From Tenodera sinensis (lineage: Eukaryota; Arthropoda; Insecta; Mantodea; Mantidae), in contig CM060972.1 of assembly GCA_030765045.1 (NCBI GenBank), forward strand, positions 57,798,971 to 57,862,970: DNA of 64,000 bases, given 5' to 3'. This document shows positions 1 through 11,915 of this stretch, piece after piece. The position numbers and the translations under genes were made by a program. How positions within the stretch are numbered: position 1 is the stretch's first letter; every line of letters starts with the position of its first letter. The notes beneath the pieces are model-generated. The model was not told the origin of the DNA. It was given only the letters and a program-made list of their open reading frames with translations, and did no database searches.

Positions 1-360
1 GTTTCTATGGCTGATTGTTGCCGCATTTTTGCAAATGCTGTTTTAAACTTCCTTGCATTCATTCGACCAATGAAGTAAACTCTGCTTTGAAATTATTCCG
101 TTCTCTTTGCATGGTGAAGGGATAAGAAATGACAAATAAATAGAATAAGAAGCAAATGAATAACGTATCGCTGCTTGGGACAGGTATAAGTATTAGAAAA
201 TTTAAACTAATAACAGGGATTATCTCGGAAATGTTTCACTCCACAAAAAATTGTAATCGACTTAACTTGCGTCTTTTAACGAGATTTACAATTCTTTGTG
301 TAGTAAGATTTTGTCTATCTCTTACGCTAAAAGACTTTAAAAAGAACAGCTAAACAGCCC

Positions 361-502
361 ATGAAGGGTCAAGGTTTACCCCCAGCTGCTACGTCCCCCA
401 CCTCTGCCCACCTCTGTGTCATGAGTAGGACACAATACTGGAGGGTGGAACGTGGTCAGCGCCTAGAGCCCTCCCGGTATATTTTACGCAGGGGTGCCCA
501 GA
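361..502 (-). repeat. Family B repeat, truncated copy
   Basis: This shares long blocks with 13733-13935 and 29525-29745, including CACCTCTGCCCACC, GTCATGAGTAGG and ACGTGGTCAG. It interrupts family A copy A1. The minus strand is taken as sense because the related copy at 15140-15364 has a short coding-like stretch in that sense. It is probably the 3' part of a non-LTR retrotransposon, but no reverse transcriptase is attached here. Confidence 0.6.
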
Positions 503-704
503 AATATGACATTTCAATTATAATCGTTAGAGCCATTTTTTAAGAAAATCAACATTTTGGAAAAACTTTCCATGTAAAGGGTAGTTTAGGGTGGAGCAAT
601 TTTCTTGAAAATCTTCGTGTTCCATCTTTGAAAGACATTAAACTTAAATACCAACTTCGGTTTTTAACCGACCTTTCGTTTTTGACTTATGCTGTCCACA
701 GTCT

Positions 705-968
<264 letters not shown>

Positions 969-1102
969 GACCTTTTTTCTAAAAATGCCCTTTTTTATTC
1001 TGGAGTCCTCAGGACGTGTATTTATATTGATGTTGCTGTCCAATTTTAGGTGGAATGGAATGCTTTCTCTAACTGGCATATATATTGTAGAGAAAGTAAA
1101 TA

Positions 1103-1527
1103 AAGGCTGGTTGTTACAGAAGGCAATGTGAATGTTGAGGACTAAATATGCGCTGTGTGGCCTACAAGCAGGTCCAGGTATGGCGATACAAATTGCCATT
1201 CATGGTTGGCGGTGCGAGCTAACCGTAGCGTGGGACTCGACCGATGACTCACTGCATTCCTTGTTCTCTTCCGCGCTCGACGTGGTGCGTGAATTTCTGC
1301 TTCCTTACTTCATTTTTCCTCTTTCTGTGCTTTTGCAATTCCCCTTCTGTCACTGCTGGCACTGAAAAAAGATCCTTGTAGAATGATAAAGTTATAAGAA
1401 AAATAATTCATTTTATACAATAAAAATTCAACGATGGAGTATTTCCGAATCAATATATCGTACGATTCACATTCTGGAGGTCCAGTTTCGCTTGTTTTCC
1501 TTGTTTTTCCGGTTTATTTTACCGACT
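1103..1527. other. Unannotated spacer
   Basis: No recognisable gene or repeat. A short GC-richer stretch (about 1190-1300) has no family resemblance I can name. Confidence 0.5.
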
Positions 1528-1662
1528 TTTTTTACTTTCTCTACTAGTAAGTAGAGGAAATATTACATTCCACCCAAAAACTGGATGTCAAGATTTCAGT
1601 GGAAATGTTTTGAGGCCCCCTGAATCCAAAAAGAAAAAGGTCCATGTGCCTGTGTGGGTCAG
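1528..1662 (-). repeat. Family A, 3'-end fragment A2
   Basis: It starts with TTTTACTTTCTCTACTAGT and continues through the block around TTTTGAGGCCCCCTGAATCC to a short GTG-rich stub where other copies carry the microsatellite. The rest of the unit is missing. Confidence 0.8.
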
Positions 1663-2261
1663 AAGAGAGTAACCACAATGCTTGGACGGTCTTGCTTTAT
1701 ATGGGTGACCCCGTATAAGCAATCCTTGGCTGTAAGCAATCAATTATATATCAGGTTTATATGTCACTGCAAAAGTGTTCCTCGTCTACCAGTGTGGACA
1801 TGGAAGGAAGCTAACAATTTCAACGCAAGTGGACAGTTAATGACTGTATTTTTCTGCCCGGTTCATTGTTCGAAAAGGAAAGGGGAACAGTTCATTTGTG
1901 TCAGCCAGAGTTCAAGGTCGCTGTAAAGTGTTATTTTCATGAATGTTCCAGAAGCTAGCTTCAAAATTCAAAGAGTAGCCGATCGACAGGCAGAACACCC
2001 ACTCCAGCTTCGCCCGAAAATAAGGCCAATGAGAACCTAGAAGTGCTCTAGATATAGAGAGGGTCAAATGTGTCTTAGCTCCCTAATTCGCAAATCAACT
2101 CAGGTCCCTTCATTCTACTGCAACGCAGCCGTAGCCACTACGGACGAAGAAAAAGCGGAATGAATAGACACATTCATGTCTACTTTATTCCCATATTGAC
2201 TTTGTACCTATAACTAAATATGTTAACAAACCATTTCTACAAACATCAAGTAGATAGAAAA
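1663..2261. other. Unannotated spacer
   Basis: Low-complexity AT-rich DNA with a 90-codon open frame (1654-1926). That frame shows no recognisable domain and I do not call it a gene. Confidence 0.45.
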
Positions 2262-2659
2262 AAAGCTGATGTGTTTTATCTTATTGCTTATTTCCTTGTA
2301 GGTGCAAGGGGAATATGGGAATACAGTAGACTGTGAGCGATGGTCAAATCTTTTAAACCTTTGAGATCCCGCTCTCTTTGCACACTTAACATATAAAAAA
2401 TGAACAAAGATGTTCCATTTGACAAAAGTTTTAAGTTTTCCGAATCTGACACAAATAACAAGGAATATCTCAAATGGCTCACTCCACAAAAAAACTTTAT
2501 TTATGTGTTTTAGCAAGATCTACATTTTGTCTATCTCTTACGGTTTACGAGTTATTCAAGTAAGTCATCCAGAGTAAACAGGACCACATAGGCTATAGCC
2601 AGAAAATTGAAAATGTACTTTTCATTTGTCATACAAATATCTTAAACATATGCTATTTT

Positions 2660-3718
2660 ATGTGTGCGGAAGCCGCTGAAGCCCCGCTGTCTCATCGGCG
2701 GGACGTACTTCTGTGCAGTTACGCCTGCAGAATCTCTGGTTTGCCGCGTGACCCGTCTTTTAGTTCTTTCTTTAATGACTCCTTGGACCGCCAATACTCA
2801 ACGAGCTCCCTGGCGTTACTCCCTCCTGGTGTTCGTTTTCGCTCCCTGCTTCGGACATTGGACATCAGTTTACCGACGGCGTTTCCCAAAGGCGAAACGC
2901 AGTTCCCGTCTGGCTCCGACCAGAAACTTCCGTCGATCTGGGGTTAACGTCCATGCCGAAGTCCACGACACCAGCTTCGGTTCTCCGTTCAGCCTTTTTA
3001 GAAATTCAGTCACACTTTGCTTGCAGCTCTTTTATCTACACTGATGGCTCGAAGGACGATAGGGGAGTAGGATGTGCTTTTATCCATGGTCGCCAAAGTT
3101 TTAGCTTTAGACTTTTAGCGCAGTGCTCGATTTTTACCACTGAGCTTTTTGGTATCTACCAAGCTCTTTTATACATTCGTCGGCAAGCCTTGCAGCGCTG
3201 GGTTGTCTGTTCGGATTCCTTGAGTGCGTTGGAGAGCCTACTACCACCCCCTAGTGCGGCGTGTCCAGGACAACCTTCATTCCCTCGCTAGTGCTGGCGC
3301 TAGCGTGTCTTTCTTGTGGGTGCCTGGACACGTAGGCGTACCGGGAAACGAGGCTGCTGATGCTGCCGCGAAGACAGCGGTTTTAGCTCCCAGGTGTTTT
3401 AGCTCTGACGTTCCCTCTGCTGATATTAGCGCGACTTTGCGGACGTCTATCCTTTGTCGTTGGACGACGGAGTGGTCGACTATTCAGGGAAACAAACCCA
3501 GGGAGGTGAAGCCCCTCCCTGTCACCTGGAGGACCTCCTCGCGCACTTCTCGCCGCGAGGAAGTGATTTTAACCAGAATGCGTATCGGGCACATAGCTCA
3601 GTTACGTTTTTCTGTGGGTCTGCCAGCCATACTTGCTGAAGTGCTGGCAGATACCTCTAGTGCCGTAGAGCGTTTATTGCATTCTATCCGCCTTAGCGGT
3701 TTGGGCGACCGTGTTTGA
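2660..3718 (+). pseudogene. Non-LTR retrotransposon ORF2 C-terminus with RNase H (frameshifted)
   Basis: This is the degraded C-terminal half of a non-LTR reverse-transcriptase polyprotein. The first part (2660-2947) begins with a stretch like the post-RT region of this group (PLSHRRDVLL). The next frame (2953-about 3240) carries the RNase H signature YTDGSKDDRGVGCAF, then TELFGIYQALLYI and SDSLSALESL. After a further shift near 3240 the frame (to 3718) gives FLWVPGHVGVPGNEAAD, the usual RNase H end. Reading therefore changes frame at least twice. The zinc-finger region normally following the ILTRMRIGH block is not seen, so the end looks internally deleted. An RNase H after RT points to the I/R1-type group. 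It cannot encode a working protein. Confidence 0.85.
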
Positions 3719-3987
3719 CTCACTGGGTTTATTGTTTAATTTTGTTGGTCGTGCGGTTTGATTGTTTATCTATCCGTTAATGGGTCATTGCTCTACTTTT
3801 TAGTTTTGCTTTACTTTTACGGTTTGTGGCACTGTGTTGGTGACCTCAAATTTTGTGTATGTTTTTAATGTTTTAGACTTAGAGGCTTAGTTATTAGTTG
3901 TTTTAGTCATTTTGTTCTGAATGGGCGCTAATGACCGTAGCAGTTGTGCGCCCTACTGCTGCTGCCGCTGCCGCCGCCGCCGCCGCC
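2661..3987 (+). mobile_element. 5'-truncated non-LTR retrotransposon insertion
   Basis: The segment is bounded by a short duplication of ATTTTA (2655-2660 and 3988-3993) inside family A copy A3. It contains the RNase H pseudogene and about 270 bp of 3' UTR with GGGCGCTAATGACCGTAGCA near 3923, a phrase common in arthropod I-like element 3' ends. It finishes in a GCT/GCC triplet tail. Truncation at the 5' end fits target-primed reverse transcription. Confidence 0.75.
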
Positions 3988-4116
3988 ATTTTAATAAAAA
4001 TCGTTAGAGCTATTTTCTTCAAAATATTCGTGTCGTATCCTTGAAAGACATTAAACTTAAATATCAACTTTGGTTTTTAACTGAATTTTCATATTTGAGT
4101 TATGGTTTCTATAGAG

Positions 4117-4301
4117 CAGGCATGTCAAACATCGCTCACAGGGTGTGAAGAGAGGGGTCTACCCCTCCTTAACTGCAGTAGCACGCGCTAGTTAGAACCG
4201 GTTTTCGCTTTGTTTTTCCCGTTTTCCGATTTGATCATCACGGAGGGAGGGAAAATAGGGGAAAATTTTTCACGCCTGGTGAGTGCTGTTTGACACCCCT
4301 G
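4117..4301 (+). mobile_element. hAT-type MITE, copy 1
   Basis: This 185-bp element starts CAGGCATGTCAAACA and ends TGTTTGACACCCCTG, so the termini are inverted repeats. It is flanked by a perfect 8-bp duplication CTATAGAG (4109-4116 and 4302-4309). An 8-bp duplication with a CAG-starting inverted repeat is diagnostic of hAT elements. It has no coding capacity. The second copy at 45773-45946 lies in the opposite orientation. Confidence 0.92.
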
Positions 4302-4310
4302 CTATAGAGT

Positions 4311-4311
<1 letters not shown>

Positions 4312-4372
<61 letters not shown>
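4312..4372 (+). repeat. (AC)n microsatellite
   Basis: About 61 bp of AC at the fixed microsatellite site of family A copy A3. Confidence 0.98.
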
Positions 4373-4375
<3 letters not shown>

Positions 4376-4508
4376 GGAACTTTTTCTAAAAGTGCTTTTT
4401 TTTTTTTGGATTCAGAGGTTCTCAAAACATATTTCCGGTGAAATCTCGACATCGAATTTTTGGGTGGAATACAATACTTCCTCTTATTTATCAGTAGAGA
4501 AAGTAATA

Positions 4509-5221
4509 AGAGTTTGTAAAAGAATTAGTGGAGAGTTAATATTAGTCTACATCTGATTATTTAAAACTTGTGAGGCCCTAGTATACCACAAACTTTTTTG
4601 TCCCTCTTTTTAGTTGCATCTCCTAATGTTATGGTTGTCATGGTTTGTACTGTCCATCCTTTCTCCTTCATGAGACATGCAAGAATGAACTATCCCCTGA
4701 GGAGTTACTGGTGTTCTGGAGGGTAAAATGATGCGCCAGCTGTACGTTATGGGTAGTCATCATAGGCTCCCCAAGTGCTATCCCCATGGGATGATTACTT
4801 CATCCGTTCTGTGGGTCTTTGACCATTGAGGGAGGACTTTCGCCTTGTTTCCCAGGAGAAGAATCTTCAAGTTTCCCTTGTAGGAAGATGCCTCTTTTGC
4901 TGGTCACACCAACTTGAAGACTTGTGCTGAGGTCTCCGCCTTTATCCCAGGCAGGCACTCTCGGTATATCCCGAGAGTGAGTGTGTATGGAAGGGAAATG
5001 AGTAATGCAATTGTTGGGGCTACTCGATCCACCCTTCGGCTTTTAGAGTAAGGGTGATACTACAAGCAAGAAGGGAAACAATTGGGGGAGTATGGACAGT
5101 GGTCAGCTGCTCTTATTACAAGGCAGATCGTGCGCTACTATACTAAGAAATATCTCACAGTTGGCATTTATATTTTATGGTGAAATATTGGTTTTCGAGG
5201 TGAAACAATAATAGCTGTTAC
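4509..5221. other. Unannotated spacer with a small hairpin
   Basis: No gene recognised in six frames. A perfect 9-bp inverted repeat, CACTCTCGG at 4956-4964 and CCGAGAGTG at 4971-4979, has a 6-nt loop. It could be a transcript hairpin or chance. Confidence 0.5.
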
Positions 5222-5283
5222 CTTCTCAACTAGATATAATAAGTATAGGTAGTATTGTATTCCACCCAAAAATTCGATGTTCA

Positions 5284-5335
<52 letters not shown>

Positions 5336-5575
5336 TCTGTGTGTGAACAGTATAACTCAAAAACAAAAAGTTCGTTAAAAACTATAGTTGGTATTAAGTT
5401 TAATGGCTTTCAACAATAAGACACAAAGATTTTGAAGAAAATTCCTCCACTCTAAACTCCCCTTTACATGGAAAATGTTTCGCAAATTTTCATTTCTTCG
5501 AAAATGGCTCTAACGAATTTGATAAAATGCCATATATCTGAAGTATTTTAAAGCAAGCTGAAGATTATAGGCATT
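5222..5575 (-). repeat. Family A fragment A4 with (CT)n(GT)n
   Basis: It holds the 3' block (ATTGTATTCCACCCAAAAAT), then (CT)n at 5288-5318 and (GT)n at 5319-5336, then the conserved middle down to GCCATATATCTGAAG. The compound CT/GT tract lies close to the usual microsatellite position, but the block between it and the 3' end is shortened. Confidence 0.8.
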
Positions 5576-6714
5576 GTACAGTTAATACCATTTATGTTGA
5601 GCACATGAAAATTGCAATAAAATTTACAAAAAAAAAATCGTTTAATACGTTTCTATGGTTCAACATTATTTTAAAATTGAGGATTGACAATCGGCAAGGG
5701 ACAAACGGCGAACGGCACATATACTATACAAAATAAAATTATTAATATAGATGCCAGTCAGTGTGAAAATGAAATCCAAAATATTTAGTACAAGCGCTAT
5801 TTTTATTTCTTTTTGTTAATGAATACTCGTCTACACAAGGTATTGTCATTCAACGTACACAATATTTGCGATAAACGGCACATATTATTCGGAGTTTATC
5901 TCACACGTACAAAATAGAATTATTATCGTTGTCGATCAATGTAGGTTGTATCTAAAGGAAATTTTCCGGTGCAAATAGTAATTTTTCTATTTTTTTACTG
6001 ATTGGATGTCCGCCATGGCTTTTGTTTTCAAACAACTGCGGTTCCCCATTCGACTTGCATTCTAAATGACCATCAATGCACAAGTCAATCACTTCAAGAG
6101 TGCGGATTCAACCTACAATATGACTTTATATGACCCATGAGAATTGCATAATATTAATCACTATTGAGAAAATCGTGCTTCGCTTTAATTTTCCATGGAA
6201 AAAAAAACTGACGTCAAAGACCGGGCCCTGGTTATAACATTTTTTAAGTTAACCAGATTATATTGAAATATTTGAAATAGTGAGCCTCATGTGTGGGTTT
6301 GTTTTTAAAGGAGGGGGACATTTGGACCCATCGCGACCCCGACATGGATATTTGCCGGCTACCACCACCCCCCCAGGGGGAAGGGATGAGGTGTAGTGTT
6401 ACCGGAGGCTTGTCATAGAGCGGAGCCAGACGCACAGAAGTTCCTACAGTTACTGATATTGACACCTGGCGCACAACGGAAGTGTTTGATCTACCCAGTG
6501 AGAGGGCGACGAGGCGACCCTTGCGGCCCGGGCAGCAACTTCCAGGAGGGGCCAGGGAAGAGGTTCCAGAGCGCAAGCAACTATGCCATCTGTCCACCTT
6601 CGCCAGAACGAAGGCCACGCTACCAATCAAGCCTGAAAGATGAGAAGGGAGAGAAATGGGAATGGAGTGGAATTCTTGGAGAAAGATTCATGTACCCTAG
6701 CATTCCCCTAAGTG
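5576..6714. other. Unannotated spacer
   Basis: AT-rich to about 6240, then a GC-richer block (6300-6700) open in both directions for about 127 codons. Neither frame has a recognisable domain. The block directly precedes a tRNA-like SINE head and may be part of a composite repeat. Confidence 0.45.
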
Positions 6715-6719
6715 ACATG

Positions 6720-6795
6720 GAGAAACCATGTCCCACGGGAATCGAACCCGCAACCTACCGAATGCCGGTCTCTCGATAAGCGAGCCCCATATGAG
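6720..6795 (-). repeat. tRNA-like SINE head
   Basis: On the minus strand the sequence has a perfect B-box GGTTCGATTCC (complement of 6738-6748) preceded by a tRNA-like arm. The acceptor arms do not pair well, so this is a tRNA-derived repeat rather than a functional tRNA. Confidence 0.55.
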
Positions 6796-7439
6796 ATCTG
6801 GTTTTGTGAAGAAAGTTTTGTTTGGATCAATGAAGCCCCGAAAAAGAGAACAAGAAGTTCCCTCCCAACTGTGCGCAGAAGCAAGTGCATAAAGATTTTC
6901 TCATGGACAACAATGTGTTGGCCAAGCCCTGCTGACTCACTCTGAGTTGCTAAGTGTTTTTGTACACACGTGCTCGCCCTGTTTGTTTTCTTTATTCAAA
7001 AAGGAGTCCCACTGAACTCTCTTATATGGAAGGCACTAACTTCTCATTTACATTCCGTTCCAATACACCTTAGGAACTCCTTAATGGGAGCGGCATTTCC
7101 CACAACTACACTCACACAGTCCTTAATGTAGACAGTTGACAATCTTCTGTCACGACCTGGCGCCGAAACCTGCAATGGGTGCCTACAGCCTCCTCGGTTC
7201 TGAGGTAAATTACTATAAGACACTTGGAGTGGAAAAGAACCTTATTCAAAGAAAAACTGAAGCTATTAACACAGAACCAACACAAATCTACAAGTATAAC
7301 ACATTTATGCAGACTATAAGCTATTTTCTGCAATTTCTTGAAATTAAACGCAGACTGCAGTTTCAAGATATATTTATGATAGCGAAGTCCAGCGTTTGCG
7401 AAAGAGGGGAATTTGTGATATATATATATGTATTCTTGC
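6796..7439. other. Unannotated spacer
   Basis: Two overlapping opposite open frames of about 110 codons lie at 7112-7471. Neither shows a domain, and the AT-rich composition makes them likely chance frames. Confidence 0.45.
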
Positions 7440-7870
7440 AAATGCTTATTTCTCTATCTACTTCATTTTAATCGACATAAACATTTTCAGAAAGTATTTT
7501 ATTGCTAACTTTCTTGTAGGTGCAACGGGGATATGGGAATACAATAGGCTTTAAGCGATAGTGAAATGTTTTAAGAGCTGGTTGCTATGCAACGCCTTAG
7601 ACATCCCGTTCTCTTTGCAAGGCCAATAGATAAAAAAATAACATATTCCTATTTGAATAGAAAAGTACAAGTACCCATTGGCAAATTCAAACAAATAAGG
7701 AATATCTCGGAAATGGTTCATTCAGAAGAAAAAAAATTGCCATTTGTGTTTTAACCCGACCTACATTTCTTATTTAGTAAGCTTTTGTCTGTCTCTTGCT
7801 GTTTACCATTTATGCAAAAATCATTCAGAATGAAGAGGTCTTCCGAGGACATTCTCAGAGAATTCAAGGT
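7440..7870 (+). repeat. Family A, 5'-half fragment A5
   Basis: It matches the first half of the unit, from ATAAACATTTTCAGA through CTTTCTTGTAGGTGCAACGG, ATCTCGGAAATGGTTCA and the GGTTTACC region. It lacks the microsatellite and 3' block. Confidence 0.75.
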
Positions 7871-9214
7871 ATGACCTTGAAACGATCATGGAATCGTCTC
7901 TTCGTATCCGACTAGACACTGTCTGCCTCTCCAACAGGAGTGGAGTGAGGTACAGCCGCTCATTGCGTAAGGTTGTCAAAAGAGAAGGTTGGGCATCCCT
8001 GATTTACAACATCATTGGTGCTACTCTTGTTTATACTGGTCGCTATCATTAAGAACGCGAAATCATTTAATATTTCTATATGATACTAACGACCGAAAAT
8101 AAAACAAATTTGTTAACAGAATCAAACGGCGGTGTTTCAGAATTCATTATTGTTCTAAATAAATATATTTTCCCAAACCATTAAATCTATGGATTCATTT
8201 AATTGGTTTAATAATTTAACCTCTGGATTTCTTTCATGATTACATGACAAAAGTGATCTGCCATAGCTGATTTACCAATCTCTTCGTATTATTTCTAAAG
8301 TGTTACTTTACTTTGCTTTCCAAATGACGTAATACCAAATATTAAGTGGGACCAATGATATGATAAATAAATTGCGAAACAGGAGTTTGCGTTTAATTTC
8401 AACAACTTGCAGCAAATACTAAGATAAGCTAAGCTTATAGTTTCTAAAGTATTTGTATAGAAAATCTGCAGCCTCCAAAGTAAAAATGTAGAAAGAAAAA
8501 AGCATATGTTGTACTTACATGACTTTCTGAACTCTTGCACCAACCATTCGAGTAGAGTGAAATCGTTTTAAGACAGCAAAATGTGTATTGCAATAATGAA
8601 GATGATGATAATGATAGAAATAATAGTAATAATAGTAATAATAATTAATTAATAACATCATAATAAAAGAAAAATCAGAAACAGCGTAGTTTGTAAATAC
8701 GGAAATTTTCTATATGTGTGAGTCATGAGGAAATACCAACTTGAGTGTAGTTCAGAGTAATATAAATGCTTTCACTGTCAACTGTCACTTCAGATCTGAA
8801 AGCTAATAAAATATAATGTTTTGACATTGTACAGTAAAGTTGCAGTTGGCAGTTGCGTCAAGCAGTGAATGCCAAAGTGCCTTGTTGAGGTCAAGTTCAG
8901 AGCACTGCTAATGAATGAGCTTGCAGTTTATGGCATTTCCGCCATTAACTGTTCAATAGCTGTACTGTACTTCTTCCTCAAGCTCTGCTCTGTTGTGCTT
9001 GTTGGAAATTCCAACCAGAGACTCTGCTCTTCGAGTCAACATTTGGATTTATAATAGCTCGTTCCTTCTCAGTGTTTAGCTAGATTAATATCTGAACTAA
9101 CGGACGGAGCGAGAGAGAAGGTCAGACGCTTCAGTGATATATGTATATCTGGACTAAAATGTGAACTTAAATGCTACCTCACAAATATTTCATCAGAAAA
9201 TGTTAAATCCCATA
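7871..9214. other. Unannotated spacer
   Basis: AT-rich, with an ATA/ATG-rich low-complexity patch near 8590-8655. The short open frames here (8295-8543 minus, 8869-9054 plus) have no recognisable domain. Confidence 0.45.
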
Positions 9215-9462
9215 AAAAAATCTCAAGTGTTGCACTCAAATGTCTTTGTCTACTCTCATATTAACTATTCTTAAAAACTCTTATTCATTTGTCTTCATAT
9301 TAGTCGAGATAAACATTTGTGAAAATTATGTCATTGGTAACTTTCTTATGGGTGCAACGAGAATATGGGAACACAGTAGGCTTTGAACGATAGTGAAATC
9401 TTTTAAAGCTGGTTGCTATATGAAATTCCGTTTCCTTTAAGGCCAAGAGATAAAAAAATCTG
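9215..9462 (+). repeat. Family A, 5'-end fragment A6
   Basis: It begins with CAAGTGTTGCACTCAAATG and continues into the CTTTCTTATGGGTGCAACG block, then stops where copy A7 begins. Two 5' ends in direct tandem suggest one copy inserted at or near the edge of another. Confidence 0.7.
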
Positions 9463-10293
9463 GTGTGCTGCACTCACATGACTTTCTCCACTCTTGTACT
9501 AACCATTCTTACAAACCCTTATTCCTATATCTTCTTCGTGTTACAAGTTAAGATAAACATTTGTACAAATTATCTTATTGCTTATTTCCTTGTAGCTGCA
9601 ACGGGAATATTATCGTAGAATTCAGTAGGCTTTGTGCTATAGTCAAATCTTTTTAAGCTTTGAGATCCCGTTCTCTTTGCATACTTAACATATAAAAGAA
9701 TGAACAACAATGTTCCATTTCACGAAAGTTTTTAGTTTTCCGAAACAGACACACATAACAAGGAATATCTCCGAAATGGTTCACCCTACAAGAAAATTTA
9801 TTTGGACATAAATTGCGTATTTTAGCAAGTTCTAAATTTTTTGTATAGTATGATTTGGTTTATCTCTAACGGTTTACCACTAAGCAAAAGTCGTCCAGAA
9901 TAAATACAAGTACAGGAGCTATAGCCAGAAAATTCAAAATATACATTTCATTTGTCATAAAAATATCTCAAACATTTTAATCAAAATCGTTAGTCATTTT
10001 CAATAAAATAAAAATTTTCTAAATATTTTCCATATAAACGGTAGTTTAGGTGAGACTATTTTCTTCAAAATCTTCGTTTCTCATCCTTGAAAGACATTAA
10101 AATTAAATACTAACTTTGGTTTTTAACCTGCTTTTCGTTTTTGAGTTATGCTGTCCACAGACACACACACGGATCTTTTTGTAAACACGCCTTTTTTTTT
10201 GACTCAGGGGGTCTCAAAACATATTTCCGGTGAAATCTGGACATCGAATTTTTGGGTGGAATACAATACTTTCCTTGCAGTAGAGAAATTAAA
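9463..10293 (+). repeat. Family A copy A7, near full length with a minimal microsatellite
   Basis: This 831-bp copy reads from TGTGCTGCACTCACATGAC to GCAGTAGAGAAATTAAAA. In order it shows the 5' block, the TTTCCTTGTAG block, the block AAGGAATATCTCCGAAATGG, the GGTTTACC block, the GGTAGTTTAGG block, a very short AC stub (about 10159-10170) and the 3' block GAATTTTTGGGTGGAATACA. It indicates the unit length before microsatellite growth. ACTTTCTCTACT lies near the 5' end and its complement near the 3' end in most copies, so the termini are weakly inverted. No coding capacity is evident. Confidence 0.85.
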
Positions 10294-11509
10294 AAGTGAG
10301 TGAATAACGACCTTCCATTTCAGAAGAATACAAGTGTTGCACAACTAATGGAAATAACAACGAATATCTCTGAAATGGTTAACCCCACAAAAAATGCATT
10401 TGGCAAAATTGTATGTTAGGTCTATTTTTATTTATTTATTTTTTTTTTTTTTCTTTCAGGTATGACATATTTGTAAAAAATATATAAAAGGAACCATATG
10501 ATTCCACTGTTTAGGGGTTTAGTTTCTTATTAGTTTATTTGATATAAACATTTCGTGTTTCAAAGTTTGAACATAATTAAGTAAGTTTAAAGTCCAGGAA
10601 TTTATTGTGTTGATCAAAGAGTTTTAAAATATTTTAAGGCTAAATAGCAATGGAACTTTATTGCTTTATTTATTGTGAAAGAGAAACAATTTAGTATGTT
10701 AATCATACGGCAGAGTAAGAATATTGCATGCATAAGATAAAGGAAGGTTATTAATTTCAAGAATATATAATTTGCCTAACCACAGTATGAAATATTGTAT
10801 GCAAAAGTCGTAACTGTGTAGAAATTATTACTACTGCGCATGTGGAGGGAACCCACCACTGCACGTGTTGTATCCAAACAAGAGAATGTGGAGTGGGTAA
10901 GGCAAGTTAAATCGCTATCTCTCCACTCGTGCCCATGCCTTGGCTAAAACATGTAGCTATCCTAACAACCGAGTTATTTCAGATTCTACTCTGCTTTGTA
11001 AAGTTACACCTTCATAGTCAATTTGATCCGTGTTTGATAACACTGGGAAAAAACTGAATGTTTCCTTCACTTAATGAATCAAGTCTTACTAATTTTTGGT
11101 AAAAAAAAAAAAAAAGGGAATATGACAAACAAAAAATCATTAGCTGTATTTATATTTTATTTTGGTAGTTTAAAAGAAAACAATAATTAATAATGTGAAC
11201 AACATTGAAAGTTCAGTTGAATCTTTTTTAATGAGCGTTACAGTCCAAGAATTCTAAATTGATGGAAGAACTGCCGGTGGTTGGGTATGAAGAGAATCAT
11301 GGGGTGCCTTTGTCTTTTGGTTTCCTGTGTGAGTTCTGGAGTATCTCTCTACAGAGACCAAGAGTAATCTGTAAGCATTGCTTCATTCCAATGGCCCTGG
11401 TATCTGTTCTATTTTTCATTTGTGTTCAACATACTTGTTTGAGTTGAGGAGGGCTTTCATGCTTATGAGAATAGAAGGAAGGAAATTGACGATATGAAGT
11501 AATACGATT
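10294..11509. other. Unannotated AT-rich spacer
   Basis: Contains homopolymer T and A tracts (10437-10453 and 11099-11115). I see no gene or known repeat. Confidence 0.5.
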
Positions 11510-11915
11510 TTGATTAAAATTACATATGTTTGAGATATTTTTATGACAAATGAAACGTATATCTTGAATTTTATGACTATAGCCTATGTAGTCGTATTTA
11601 CTTAGGATGACTTTTGCATAACTGGTAAACCGTAAGAGTTTTGAAGAACCTATACTTCTGTCAAATGGAACATCATTAATTTTTATGTTAATTATGCAAA
11701 GAGAACGGAGTTTGAAAGGTTTAAAAGATTTGACTGTCGCTCAAAGCCTGCTGTATTCCTATATTCCTCTTACTCCTACAAGGAAATAATAAGATAATTT
11801 CTGCAAATGATTATCTCAACTAACACGAAGATATAGGAATATGAGTTTGTAAAAATGGTGGTATAAGAGTGGAGAAAGACATATGAGTGCAACACATCAG
11901 ATTTTTCTCTTACAG
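11510..11915 (-). repeat. Family A, 5'-half fragment A8
   Basis: On the minus strand this runs from the 5' end (GAGTGCAACACATCAGA on the plus strand near 11892) to the ATATGTTTGAGATATTTTTA block. The microsatellite and 3' block are missing. Confidence 0.75.

Larger units (their letters stand above)
2262..4508 (+). repeat. Family A copy A3, split by two insertions
   Basis: The left half runs from 2262 to about 2660 and includes CTTATTTCCTTGTAGGTGCA. The unit is cut at ATTTTA by a non-LTR retrotransposon fragment (2661-3987) and resumes at 3988 with AATCGTTAGAGC. Just before its AC tract it is cut again by a hAT-type MITE (4117-4301). It ends at CAGTAGAGAAAGTAA near 4508. Removing both insertions restores a normal unit, so family A predates both. 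Confidence 0.85.

Noticed and set aside
6720..6795. Functional tRNA gene on the minus strand
   Set aside because: Only the B-box is convincing; the acceptor and anticodon arms do not pair.
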